From contig JANCRA010000025.1 of the NCBI GenBank assembly GCA_024362935.1, positions 9,016,936-9,080,935 of the forward strand: a DNA stretch of 64,000 nucleotides, read 5' to 3'. Made by a program: the position numbers and the translations under genes. This DNA comes from Setophaga petechia (taxonomy: Eukaryota > Chordata > Aves > Passeriformes > Parulidae). Below the pieces are notes generated by a model. The model had not been told where the DNA came from. It saw only the letters and a list, made by a program, of their open reading frames with translations, and did not search any database. Positions 23,061-36,600 of this stretch are shown piece by piece (within the stretch, counting starts at the first letter, position 1; each line of letters begins with the position of its first letter).

Positions 23061-23981
23061 AAATGCACAAGCCAAAATCTCTGCCGAGTCCCTTTGGTTT
23101 CAAAGGGAATGTTTTTAGAATCACCTGGTTTAAACACTAGGGAAACATGCCTGCTTGGAAAATATTCCTATGTCTGAGCATGTCAAAAAAAAGCTTTATT
23201 TCCATACTGCACGTTGCGGGTTTCTCTGGGTCTGTATTGAAGGCACTTGAGATGGTAGCACATGTTTGGACTCAGGTGTTTATTATTTCTTATCAGTAAA
23301 ACAGTCTCACTACTGTGAGTTCAGCTGCTTTTCATTAGAAGCCACAAAATGGCCAACAGTCTCTTGTTCCAAGGTCTTTTAAGACTAAACTATCCAATTA
23401 AGAACTGACACCTAGATTATTTTCCCTTTTAACCCAATAACTGATCCCACAGAGCTGAAATGCTGACTTTTCTGCCAATTACAAAATGCCACCCAAACCC
23501 AAGAAGAAGGAGGAAGAAGCATGAAGAAGGAACCCAGGGTGACACCCTGTGCCCTCCATCTTGCTTCCATCCACAACATACTAAAAATCCCAAAACCTAA
23601 ATTTCTCACCAAGTGATCACCTACACTACTCTCTATAATCTATTTCGCACTTTTGTGGATCCCAGTCTATCTTGAAGTCTGGGAAACTTTCTCCATGAAT
23701 GAGGGTCAAAGTCAGTGCTCCCCTGGGGGTCAGGGCACCCCAAAGCAGACAGAGAAATATTCCTGGTGCCTGGGTTTCCACACACCACAGGACAGCAAAG
23801 GCACAGGCATTTTGCCTGAGATGACCATGTGTTCTCAGGTACATTTCTAATACCTTGTATGCAGCGTGGTGATACAACAACACTGTACATCCCCATGCTC
23901 CAGCAGGAACCCACAACACAGCTTCTCCCTTAGCCAGTGAAAACTTCAGAAGCAATGGACTGGCTGAGATGACACTCCTAG

Positions 23982-24031
23982 CTTTGAGGTGAATGTGGTT
24001 GTGTTTCTTTGAGGTGAATGTTGTTGTGGTT
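23982..24031 (+). repeat. 25-bp tandem duplication (two copies)
   Basis: Units 23982-24006 and 24007-24031 both begin CTTTGAGGTGAATGT and differ at only two positions. A degenerate partial third copy (TTGCTGAATGTG) may follow. Confidence 0.9.
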
Positions 24032-24192
24032 CTTGCTGAATGTGCAATGGTTAAATCATGCTTGATGTTACTGGGACACAACAGCTGGAGTTCACCAGAC
24101 TTAGTGTTCACCACTTGGGCACTGAAAAGGCTGCCTCAGCAGCAAGATTGAATGGGCTGAGCCTGCTTGTGATGTTTAGAAAAGCAGGTTCA

Positions 24193-24262
24193 TCATTAAT
24201 ATCTACACATACACTGTATGTCATCCATCAAAAGATGGATGTGTATGTGTAGATATTAATGA
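24193..24262. repeat. Perfect 22-bp inverted repeat with a nested hairpin
   Basis: Arm 24193-24214 is the exact reverse complement of arm 24241-24262 (it includes ATTAATATCTACACATACAC). Between them, CATCCATC (24222-24229) pairs with GATGGATG (24234-24241) around a 4-A loop, so the whole 70 bases can fold into one long stem with an asymmetric internal loop. The size resembles a microRNA precursor, but perfect pairing of this length is more typical of a recent foldback. Confidence 0.95.
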
Positions 24263-25398
24263 CTGGCAGGCAGGTCTGAGAGACATCAGCATCCTGGGAG
24301 TGAGTGGCTGTAGGTTCTGCTCATACTGCATTGGTCTGGATGTACTGCAAGGTTCACAGAGCTCAGACAATGCCAGATGTAACCTAACATCTTCAGCATC
24401 AAGTACTCACTCAATGTCTTTTCTGATCAACTATACAGACACTCTTTGCTGTATTAAGACCCCCTTTCCTGATACCAGAAGTAACAGATTTTGGGTGCTA
24501 CACAGCAGTATTCACCCAGACAAGTTTTGATCTTTGTAGAATTGAAGATGTGGGACTAAAGGCACAGTTAAGCTGTGATTCCCAGGTACCGTGTGTGGTC
24601 ATTCCTCTAGGATTTCTAAAACACATCGAATAGAAAGGGTGACCATGCTGTGAAGAGCGAGGATTTTGTCCAATGACCATGAGACCCTTCAGAGTGCTCT
24701 GTGGTGCTCAGCCACCCATAAACACCTCCAGAATCTCTTGAATTACCTATGCTTATGTGAAATAAGGGTGCAGATGCACCAGATACAACCCCTTCACAGC
24801 TGTAACAGATCTGACAGTTTAAATGGGCACCAGGTGGGAGAAAGAAAGCTTTGCGGCCACCCTTTTACAGGAAGAAAATTCTCCATTTCCCAAATCAGTT
24901 TGGATTGGGAGCAGAGCCCAGCAGAGCCCAGTGCTTGGAGGACTGTCCCTCTGTGGGAGAGCACATGCTGCCATGCAGGCACACATGCAGCAGGATGAGC
25001 AGCTTTATCAGCCTGACACACACACAGGGGCTTTTCCTCTCAGCCAGAAGTATTCACTTGTGCTCAGCTCAGCACTCTGTCAACACATGCATGGCCTTGA
25101 ACTAGCAAATTCAGAGCCAACAGGGTGTGTGTGTTCTCACTGAACTCCCTGACAGTGCAGTCATGATCTCTCTCACCCTGTCTGAGGCTCAGCCAAGCAT
25201 GCAGAGTGAAAGACCCTCCACTGTCACTCCCCTTTGTGCTTTCTGGTTGTTTTGTGAGGTATGATGTGAGAAAGGGAAAGACACTCCTGTCATTTATTAC
25301 CAATCCTAACTTCTTAGATTTCTTTACAATCATCCTCCACGACAAACACAGTACCAGATACTGTGAATAGTGCTTGCAGTAATCAAGCTTGGCTTTAT

Positions 25399-25446
25399 TA
25401 CTGCATTTTTATTTTCAGCCTTGTGGCTGAAAATAAAAATGCAGTA
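25399..25446. repeat. Perfect 22-bp inverted repeat with a 4-nt loop
   Basis: Arm 25399-25420 (starts TACTGCATTTTTATTTTCAG) and arm 25425-25446 are exact reverse complements separated by TTGT. It is an almost perfect 48-bp palindrome with no mismatch. Confidence 0.97.
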
Positions 25447-28400
25447 TGTCAAACAGCATTTGGGTCTAGTTCATGGCATCAACCAGAGAGGCTGAATGCA
25501 GGCAATACAGATCTGGGCAGCAAAAGATGCAGCATGTGCTTGAAAAGCCCAAGCTGGCCTTTGCTCAGAAGTTTGCAGTAGCCCAATCCCTTAAACAGCT
25601 TATCTCCCCCTGCTGCAGCACAGGGGGCAGTGGTGCAGGAAGGACTCCAGCCCCTGCCTGCTGATGCAGAGACACTTTGTGCAAGTTAGGATGTTCAGCA
25701 GAACCCTAAGATCTCTGAAGAGGAAGATCTCTGATCTGCATTCTCAGAGAGGAGAACTGAACACAAATCTTCCAAAGGCAGAGAACCAGATGTATGAGCC
25801 TAGCTGGAGGTAAACATCACTTTACTCTGGTGAATAGCTGCTTTGTGATGCAGACTCTGACATGTCCCAGAATGAATGGAATGAATATTACAACCTGAAG
25901 AGTGGAAAAAGCCTTCAATGATGTGACTCAATCCATTCCTACCTAGATAATCCTCTAGCAATTAAAACATAATCAAAAATTCTCTTAAGTTAGGATGGGC
26001 AGTTGTGATTTGTAGAGCCCGTTGAAAGGAAAATGGTGAGATAAAGTATGAAGGCCTTAAAAGAGAAATTATCATCTCCCAGCCCAAATCATTAGTCAAG
26101 AAACTTTCCACAAAAGGAATAAGCATAGAAAAGCATTTCCAAAGAATTTTAGAAAAAAGGCAAATGTCCAGTAATGTACTAGGAATATTTTTCCCCAACG
26201 TAATATATGAAATGACTGCATAAAAGAGAGGAAATGGAATTTTAGGTAGAGCTGTCTGAAATTATTATGATAAGAGGACAAGATAAAATTGCTTGTTTAT
26301 ATTGCATGAGAAGGTGTTCTGCACTCTTAGCTGTGATGGTGGTGTGTGATGCCCACTTGCCTTATTCACACAGGGATTCATTGTGTGTGCACAGAGCCAG
26401 GCAAATGTGAGAGTGCCAGGCCAGCTCCTCAGAGCTCCTGCCACACATTTGCCCAGACATGTGGTCTGTCAGACCTGGAGAGAGCTCATGTGGATACCCT
26501 AAGGAAGCAGTGTGGACCTAACCTTGTGTCCACCACAGCACATTCCAGAGCTTCTGACCACTGCTGGGCCATGCCCTGAAACACCCCAGCAATGAAAGCA
26601 CAACATCCCCTCAGTGGCTGCTCTGTGTCATGAACACACCAGTGAAGAAAAGGAAAATCTTATCCTTTATTTTAAATAGCCACAAGGATATAGATCACAG
26701 CAGCAGCAGCCAGCTAACAGGCTCTCTCAACTAGGAAAAAAGCTGTCTTTGCCCAGGCAGAAATGTCAGCTTGTTTTTGTTTCTTTCAGCTGTTGTATCA
26801 ATAAATCCTTTTAGACTAGGACAATTAGCCTCTGAAATAACTAATCCTTGAAGGAAGAAGAGATAGACTTTCTCTTTGCTGAGGTAACTGCTGCAAAGGT
26901 AGGCCCTTTCTTGTGTGGGGGGCAAAAATTCCATCTCTAATTCTTAAAAAATACTCATTTCACTAGCACTGAAAGAGAAATTGAGGACTCACTTGTTTTG
27001 GAGAATAGCAAACCATTCAAGAAACAAGTGGGAAATCATTGTTCAACTTTAGTTTAAGAAGCATCTAGAACAGTCTTTAGTGAAATAAATGACCAATGCT
27101 TGCTGAAAATTTATCTTAAAATTTTCATTAGCTGTTTTCAGTACTGTTACCAAGTTTTGCTATTTTCTTTTCTCAGAAATGTAGACTCCTTTTCTCTCTG
27201 TCTCTCCTTTTCTTAAAAAAAACCCCAAAAATCCATAGCTTTTTAAGTAAAGATAATCATTGAATTTTGAATTCAAAACCATTATGACAGTCAAGGATGC
27301 TGTCCATCTCCTCCAAACAGAAATTGCGTCTTCACTTTGCTGCCCGCATCCCTCCCAAGACTGACTTTACCACATGAAACCTTCTCTTTTTGAAGTTCCT
27401 CTTGTCTCTGAGAAGACCCTTTCTCCCCAATCCCCTGCAGTACTTGCTCTTTCCTGTGTGAGATCACTTTGAGTAATTAATTTCTAAAAAGCCTGTGCCT
27501 GTATTTGCACTGTAAACACACACACTGCACCAGAAATCTCCTTTCAGTACATTCTGCTAAGCTTAAACAAAATTCTTAATTTTGGAAACACTAGACAGGA
27601 CATTGTAAATCACCACCTTTGAAGGCATAAGTCAATGCCTTCCTTTTGCTAAGTACACTTGTAAAAGTGCACACGGACATTTTCCAGAACTTTGAACAAT
27701 TTGTTCTCCTAGTTAGACGAAAAATGGTTTGCATACACCTGTATGGAAAGTGATATCTAATCTTTTATGTTTGCGATTGGAGAGTGCTCAGGTCAATCAA
27801 CATGCAATAGAAGGTAATGGCAAGTCTTATTTTCTATTTAATTTTACAGTCAAGGTTGAGTATTTGTTTTTGAAAGATTGGAGGAGTTGCCAGTGCCAGG
27901 GAATCGGACTCTTTTTATCTTTAAGAGGAGGAGGCAGGTGCAAGGCAAGCGTTCGAGTGCTGTCGGCAGCAATAATCCCCACCTGAGCACTGCCTGGCCA
28001 CCTGCTCTGCAGGCCCAGAGATAACCCAGGTCTAAGTCAGTGAAGTTCTAAGTCTTTGCCAAGTAAAGACTCATAAAAGACTCCAATTACGTTAACATCA
28101 GTGGCTATGACAATAGATCAATGTTTGATCGCTGACAGTGATTTCTTCCGGATTCACCCCAAGGCATGCAGCCCCATCTGAGAGGGCTCAACCCAGCACA
28201 ACGCACCTGTGCTTTATGGAGAGCCTGTTCAAAGCCTTGCTGAAGATGGCATCTAACTTCCTGATAACCCTCATGCCACCAGCCACCCAGAGTGTTATTA
28301 GAGCCAAGGCACCCTCAAAGCTACTGAATGCTGTGCTTGTCTTTCAGTCAGTAGTTACAATCCAAAAGCTTTGCATGCAGGGATTGGCCCTACATTTACA

Positions 28401-30439
28401 GTTGGACTTATCATTGTTATGGGAAATTACTTTCCCCTGCTTATTGATGCATCCATCCTAAAACACACTGTGAGGTGGCTGCTAAGAGCTGCAGCAGACA
28501 GGAAAAAGCAGAGGTGTGCAGAAGCAAGTCTGTTAAGAGGTAATGCAACTTCTCTTATGTTGGGTAAAAAAAACCAGAAGGAAAAGACAGATGAGGCTTG
28601 GCTTCATTTTTCTGTTATCTAAATAGATTCATTTATAGCCTGTAAATTACAACTGTCTGCATGGCAAGCATTCCTTGCTCCCCAGTCCTGATAGAACGAC
28701 GTTCCTTCCCACTGATCGAACTACGAGGTTTTACTCTCCTGAGAGATTTTAAAGCTGCACGTTTTGGAGGTGCCTCAAAACACACCAAAGAAACCATCAG
28801 CAGCAGGGAAGCCCTGCAGAAATAGAGCTTAACCAGTTGATTTGTTTATTCCTTTCAAAGAAATACACTATATGCCATTGGAAGACCTGTCAGATAAAAT
28901 TTTACATCACTCTCGCTTTCCTGTAGGGCAGACATCCCTGGGCTAAGTGGAGGTGGCAATGGGTGGGCAGTGCTGGAGCCTGAGCTCCTGAGAGGATTGG
29001 AGGAAGATGTGTGAAGGAATAAATACTCGGTAAAAACCTCATTAGCACATAATTAAGAAGCAGAGAAAGTTATTTGAGGCTGATTTTACAACTATGCTAG
29101 GGGGAAAATTAAATAAAGGCATTGGCTTCCCCAAGTTTGCAAGGGACAAACTTGTCCATCATGTGACAAGTATGATAAAAATGAGACAGTAAAGGAACTG
29201 GTCATTGCTGACTCCTCTCATGGAGCCAGATCAACAAACCCACAGTAAAAATCTAGCCCAAACCATCCAATTTTCCCTCACGCACTCCCCCACTTTAAGA
29301 AACTGCTAAAATTCACAGCCTGCTCTCTGAACTGCAGATGAAGCAAGAAATTACCAGTAACACCTTTTACAGTGCTGTTGGTTTCTTCTTTGCATGGTCT
29401 GGGATGAGCTGCAGGTGTCATTGTCAGCACAGGGCACACACAGAGAGGGAATGGAGTGGTTGGATGAAATGGGAAAAAAGTGGAGGTGAGAGAATGAAGA
29501 TAGCTGGAGAAAATGACAGGTATGTACTGCTGGTGAAATATGGATTATCTCAAAATTGGGGAGGTTTTTAAAACTCTTTCACTCCAGATTATGCAGAAAT
29601 ATTCTTAACTTTTAAATGTTTTGGGTTTTTTCTTTAAATAAAAGCATAATTTATTTCACTCTTCCAAGCAAGAGGAAAAAGTAAAATAAAATTTAAAAAT
29701 TAAAGACAAAGAAATCAGCAACTCTTCTGCCAAAAAGGTTGTAAGACCTTTTGATGCTGCTATCCTCACTACCCATAAGCCTTTCAAGCCTCACAAAAAT
29801 TTAAAAAATATTTTAACAAGTCCACTTGAAAAGTCCCATCAGGAAAACAAAATCAGGGTCTCAAGTATTCTAGGAACTCTAGAGACTATAATTTGTAAAC
29901 TCTGTAAATGTTGTTGTTCATCATACTGTCTTCAGCTTATTGACTTTGTGTGTTCCTTTTGTCAGGGCTTGTCTTTCATTTTGTTCATACATGATAGCAT
30001 TTTCAAAACAAGTGCTGCCTATGGCTGACTGAGGATATACAGGCAATAAGAGGACAGGAAACTGCAGCAACACTGTAACTTTCATAATTCCTTAAAGTGG
30101 AACAAGGCCAAGAATATTTTAGGGTGTTCAGGAAGAAGAAGAAAGTAGAAAACAGCACACAGAGAACCGTTCTACCTCTGAATGGAGTACAGTTACTTCA
30201 TGCTAGATTCATTTCAGCACAACATAACAGCTTTCCACAAAGTGGTTTAGATGGGATTCCCAGGTGACTTGTTGTGTATTTAAATACTGCCTGCCTAGGA
30301 TTTAAATAAACAGCTTTTATATTAATTAGAAACAAATCCTCTCAATTGGAAGGTATTAAATGTTTCTAAATTGCACACACAACACTTACTCAGACTTTGA
30401 TTCAGTTACATGCTTTTTAACTTCCCAGCCACTCATGTT

Positions 30440-30680
30440 CTAATATGCTATAACCACAGTTTACAGCAGAGCAATAAAATATTGATTCAACTGTTTTAAC
30501 CTTTCATCGATTGGCCTAACATGTAATTAAGTCCTGGGAGCAAGCGAGCAGCTCATTGCTAGCACATCAGCCTGGGTACATATTTACAGCCTAAGCCCAG
30601 CAGAATTGGTTTATGCATGTTCTGCAGTAATACACATGCCAATTATCTCTTAGCTGGTTTCTGATTACAGTTTAATCAAA
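30440..30680. promoter_or_regulatory. Candidate conserved non-coding element
   Basis: Repeat-free AT-rich sequence with ATATTGATTCAA near 30480, ATCGATTGG near 30506, a TAATTA core at 30524-30529 and TGATTACAGTTTAATC near 30662. Such clustering of ATCGAT and TAATTA words is typical of developmental enhancers. No coding signal. Confidence 0.3.
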
Positions 30681-33600
30681 GACACTTCACACCATGCAGG
30701 CAGGACCTGGATATAGACTGCCAGGCTCTTCATTGACCAGGAACATTGATTTCACCAGATGAGAACCTGACTGAGATGCTTTGCACTACACTCATTGCAA
30801 AATCCCTGTAAATGGGCCTGTGGCTCCCAGAAAGAACAGGAGCTGTTAGTTCCACCTGACACTGGTAGTGCAAATCCTCTCTGAAGGCAGAGCAAAGCTG
30901 CCAGCTTAAATTCACAGGGGTAGTTGGTAGCTCTAAAGTTTTTAGAGCCTCAGAACCATCCCTCTCCATAAGATAACTGCCTTGTCTGGCTTCCAGAAAC
31001 AATGTTCTGCTTTTCTCAGCTTTGACCCCATTAGGTAAATCCATGTGGATTTTTTTTTCTGGCTGACTAGCTGAAAAAAGATGTTTCTTCTCTTGGTTTA
31101 CCTCACACCATACAAAAAAGCTAAACAGATTCTCAAAATGTTTGTGATCAGATTGAATAGGCCAAATTAATCCTTTGTGCTTGCAGCTTGTTTTTCATTA
31201 ATTAGTGGAAACCCAACCTGACAATACTCAATATCACAGTTTCCAGACTAAGAGTGCATTGCTGAGATAAATGGAGTAGAAGGAAGATGTCAGTTCCTGG
31301 CATTATCATCCTCCTGTACAATAGCATTTTGTTTGTTTGTTTGAATATATATCTGATAGTGGCAGAAAATACTTTTTTCCCCCAGAGCGTGGGACATTTC
31401 AATAAATTCATGGAAATAAAATATACAGCCAAAGAAAAATCGTGCCTATTAAGCTCTTTTGGAAATCTCCATAATCTTTACTATCCTCCTCTCTTTAGGG
31501 TGTCCTCACAGATGTGTGAACTCTGCTCCAGCCAGCTGTGAGAGGTAAAGGTGACCATGGTGAGAATATTACTTTTTCTATATTTTGTCCCTTTCAAAAA
31601 AAAAAAAAAAAAAACCACATTGGCAAGAAATGTAAGAATTCTTTAAAATGGCTCCAGGAAAAAGAACCAGAAAACTTTTCAGTGAGGAGAAGGTATTTAA
31701 AAAACCCCAAACCAACAAACAAAAGAATCCAAAAAAAACCAAAGCTAAAGTCAGCCTGCCTCCTCTGTAACCTTCCTCCCTTGCTACGGAAGGATGAAAG
31801 TTTTGCTTGAAAACCAAATCCCTGTGGGTTTGCAGCTAATTCCCTGTACACAGAGATCAAAGAGCAGGCTGTGGTTCTGAGCAGAGCACAGAAATGATAG
31901 CCAGGGGCTTTGGTCTGTCAACAAGGCTGACACCCTGCCCCAGCAATGTCACCCAACACCATCTCCATCACTTCCAGAGGCTGGAGCACCTGAAGAAGTC
32001 AGACTGAGTTCTTGTGCCACACAAGTCAGCCTGACAGCCAGCACTTTTCTCATCCTGATTATTCCCTTGCAACTGGAACATCAGCACTCTTTCTCTTTTG
32101 CAGGGATCCATTTCTCCATTAGCCATATTTTTCTGGGCCCTCACATTACTTCTGGACACAATTTTGCTCACTGTTGTGACAAGTGCTGTGCTCTGTACCC
32201 CCTACTTATTCCTGCCATACAGTTCTTTCATAAAGCAGAATTCACCTGATTTTTTTCTAGCTGTATAAGGGGTACATCCCAGCCCACTTGACTAAGTCAT
32301 CTTTATTTATTTAAGAAAAATCCTCCATGCTCTTAATGTGTCATTTTGTAGTCAGTGTCTGAACCTCAATTGCAACTTAAATGTTTAATAGTTGTGAGGG
32401 AGTTGCCTCTGGAAATCTTCTCTACTGAGTCGTTACTCTCCTAGTTTTGTTTTGATGAGTCCTATGAACACACTAACCCAAAATCTAGGCAAGTTCTGTG
32501 GCCAGACCCCATTGCTAATGGAAAACTGGAATCATCCATGGACAACCACTGATTAGTGTCCCCTAGCAGTCTGGCTTATATGAAATGAGATGAAATAGTG
32601 ACTTCTGAAGCTATTGCAGAAAACACTTAGGAGTGAATTTCTCAGGCTGACAACAAACTCCATTTTGCTCTTATCCTCCTTAGTGGAACATTCTTGAAAG
32701 ACATGATGTCCCACAAGAGGTCAAAGGAACCTGGTGCTGTCCCAGCAGGCCAGCAGGAGACTTGCATCTGCATTTTCCTCACCCCTCTTTAGATCCTCTG
32801 CTGGTAATAGTACACCTGAGATTAGGTTTCAGGCTTTATTCCAGTGAAAAAGATTCATCTGGCTGTTTCTCTTCTAGCCAAGCAGACAAGTTCAAAAAAT
32901 TGAGACCTGGAGCCAGTTTAATCACACATTGCTTCCAAGGAAGAAGGGCTAAAAAGGAGGAATACAAAAGGACCTCACTATCTCCATATCCATGGATGAA
33001 ACTCCAGGCAAACCAGCAAGGCAGAAATACTTTGCTTGGCAAGCTTTGCTGTCAGCCACATTTATTGCAAAAATATCTTGTCTTGTGCACTGCTGCTGAT
33101 CCCAGCTACTGCATTATCACACAGGAGGCACAAATTTTCAGGCAGAGCTTGACCTTCAGGATCATGAAATATTCACCCACTAAAAACTGTCTTGAGAACC
33201 ATGTAACTAGACTTGCCCTGCATTTTCAAATTAAATACTTTCTTATTAGGCAATACAGACCCTGTCAACAAAACTGATTTTGAGTTTACTGAGTTTACTG
33301 ATTTTTTTGTTTTACTAAGAGCAGGGGAATAAAAATTGTTTTGATAATGCCAAAATATTTGGCTTCAGTAAATTTGTTCCAAAGCATAAAAAAGTTCTAT
33401 TTTTTCACATGTATACACAGAAATGAAAAAGTATCTCAAAGGGAATGAATTTCTGATTTTTGAGTTCCTGTAAACCTAGGCACAATCTCAGATGTCCCCT
33501 CTTGGCCATGACACAGACAAAGTATGATAACGATGTTTAGTTACTGTCACCAAGACAGCACCACCACTTTAAATTCAGATAGAAACTGAATCTGAAAGAC

Positions 33601-36600
33601 CACAAAGTCCCCTGTTATCTCAGGGTTCTTTCTGGGACAGGAAAGTGCCAGTCCTGCCCAGCCCTGGCTGGAGGACTGGGAGCACGTCAGCTGAAGGAGA
33701 GGGATCAAAATGACAATCACGAGGGTGACGGGTCTTGCTGGGCTGACAGGCAGGGCGTGCATGTGGAGTGAGCACATACATGTGTACTCTGTTGCCCCTA
33801 AACTCCCTGCTGGCCCTTTTCTTGTGAGCCAGCGGGGCACCAAGCCTGCTGAGAGGGCTGACTTGTGCAATTTCAATGCCCTTTAGTGATGCACAAGAAC
33901 AGAGCCGACAGGAACACAGAGGGGACAGGGCATGGCGAGGCTGCAGGTTATTTGCATAGCTGTGAGGCTTGTGATTTGCCCCCATCATGTGATTCAGCAA
34001 GCAGCAATTACAGATATTTATACTGATAATTCTTTACAGCAAATATTCTAAGGAGACCTCCATTAAGACACTGCCACGTTCTAATTACAAAACAAAGCCA
34101 TAGATGCCTTCAACATCTTGCTCAGAATCATGGAAATCCCACTGTAGGCATTAGTCAGGGGCAACATCAGTATGTCATCACAGACTTGCAGATCTTTGTG
34201 GGGACCAAAGGGGTAGGTACCAGCCTAAAGTTACCTGGAGGTTTTTACTTCAAAAGCAGGGCAATCAGCAAGCTAAAATATTCCCCTGTTCTCAGTGACA
34301 GTCAGCAAACAGAGGTAACACAGAAATCTGAGATGGGCTACTTTCTCCAGTGACCCAAATTCCTCAAGTATTGCTTCCTTCTACCATAAAATGTTCCCAA
34401 AGCTGCCATTCAAGAAAGAGGGAAAAATACCCATATGTTCTGTTCTCTACTTCCCCAGATTATTTTAGACATCCATATCCAAAACCTTACCAGCTTTGTT
34501 TGTGGTAATTACCAGTAAATACTGAAATGCATCTCTTGATACATTTCATACTCAAAATTGGCACCAAAACCTTTCTCCAAGTTCAGTCTTGCAAAGGAAC
34601 TGTGCAAACACACATTATTTTCTGAAGAGGTTAAGAAATATCCATTTTGCTCTAATGTACACAAATAAATCAACACACAAATGTTTACCAAAAAAGTGAC
34701 ACCAAAATATAATGAGTCCACTTATGTTGACTGTTTTGCTTGTAAAGATATTTTCACTTCATTTAAAATGAAGTTGCCTTCCTCTCTCTGGATACACGCA
34801 TGTGGAATGCTCAAAAAGAAATCCCAGTTTGCAGCACCCAATTTGCAAAGGGAGTTCTTGGGAAACAAATATTCTTCTTATGAGTCACTTTATCCACTGC
34901 AAAATTATTGCAATGAAAAGATTTCTTTTTAGGTAAAGCTCAATTAAAGTGAGCCCCTTTGCTTAAGTTAAAACAGAAGTGAAATGAAGAATCCGACCCA
35001 TTCCTCTAATTTTACAGGCTCAGTAGTAATCTAGCTATGCTATTCACTTAGAGAAACCATTAATTTTGCTATGTGGCTGAAACTAGGAGGCTTCAGCTTT
35101 CTTTCTCTCACTTTCCTCCCCTCTTTTTGCTCTTTGTCTATGCACCTGTTTGCACCACTTTACCATCCCATTTGAAAAACTTTGGGTAATCCTCTGGCAC
35201 TAACCCTGGTGTGATAATACTCCTGTTATTCAGCAGCGTAATTACAAAGGACAACACAGATAAAACACGTCTTTCACTTCTGCTGTGAATATGCCAGTTT
35301 TGCCAGTCTTCAAGGTGAATGATTTCTAAAACCTTCTGTATTTAATGTTAATCTAAATTCTTCACACAATGAACTTCCAGCACTTTAGGGAAAAATGGTT
35401 ACTTTTGATACATCAAAGTGAATGCTAGTGGTCAGAACTTTTGCAGCAGCTTTTTTAGCAGCAGCCCCTTCTCCAAAACACTTCATCAATCCTGAACAGA
35501 TCTGCTGAGGAACAGTTCAGTATAAGATTTTACTTTGACAAGGGCAAGCTACAGCAGAGGGAAGTGAAATGCTGGAACCAGGCAGCAGATCAATGACATA
35601 GGCAGAAATAATTCCTTTGGCTGCTGCATCATAACCCTTTGGAGTAACATCACTAAAAATTATGAACTGGATGTTGTTTGCTTTCTTCTGGTTTTTTGGG
35701 ACAACTTTAACTACCTTATCTTTCACTTGCAAGAAAGTTTGCTACTCAATTAAAAGCTCAACAACACAGTTAAATCTTGCCTACTTTCCTAGTTCCTGCT
35801 AGGGAAAGGGAATTCAGCATCTTCACCAGCCTTTTTCCCTCCTGCTTTGTCCCTCAACAGGGAAGGCAAAGCTTTTCTTCTGTGTTTCTTAGCAGGTTTG
35901 GAGTCATTTGGGCTAGAATCAAGTGGGAACAGTCCTGGTGGCTCAGGTGTCTCCATGGATTTCAAACTGATAGCCACTCCTGTTAAACCCACAGGAGCAT
36001 TTTCCTGAATCTCTTTGTAGGTGCAATGGCTGAAACATGACCCATGAAGAAACCTCACTCAGACAGGCAACAGGGAGCACGTGGAGAGCTATAAAACAAG
36101 ATAAATTACCCTGTACTCTCTTTTTGGTAGCCTAAACAAATAATCTAAGTTTAGAAACAGTTTTTCTCTACCACAGGATAGAAAAAATGTTGCTCCCTTA
36201 TGCTCCTCAGGCATGCTGTATTTTTCTCAGACTGTTGAGCTGTTTGGGGCAGGACAGTTCCTCCAGAGCCATGCTCAGCTCTGGGCCCACCTCTGGGCAT
36301 GGTGATGATGCAGTGCTGATAACAGTAGCAAATTTGACAGATAAAAGGACTGGCAGGTAATTACACATCCACCATGAATCTTTAAAATATTTGTGATTAT
36401 TTTTCTGGAACCTTTGCTCAGCCAGAGAGAGGCCCCAAGGACAGTGCTTGCCAGACAGAAGCCAGTCTAGCACAGCCTCCTGTGATGTCTAAGAGAGAAT
36501 AATAAAGCTATTGATCAGTGTCTAAAGAAAGTCAACCACGTTATGTGGTCCAAGTCAGCAGGGAGATCTTTGGGTACTCTCAAGGTTGTCTCCAAACTAC

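Larger units (their letters stand above)
23061..30440. other. Gene-free interval, 23.1-30.4 kb
   Basis: No gene is recognisable. Open frames up to 162 codons (minus strand 23626-24114) show no known domain. A 14-bp palindrome TTTTGAATTCAAAA lies at 27265-27278. A CpG-containing segment without repeats at about 27890-27985 could be regulatory. A palindromic GATCAA-TGT-TTGATC is at 28116-28130. Confidence 0.55.

Noticed and set aside
22603..23118. Plus-strand open frame of 171 codons
   Set aside because: It runs through the untranslated 3' end of a CR1 element and into GC-rich DNA.
31596..31614. A19 run as the tail of a processed pseudogene
   Set aside because: The upstream sequence shows no gene-like body and no target duplication was found.
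32762..33277. Plus-strand open frame of 171 codons
   Set aside because: No family resemblance and AT-rich non-coding context; most likely chance.
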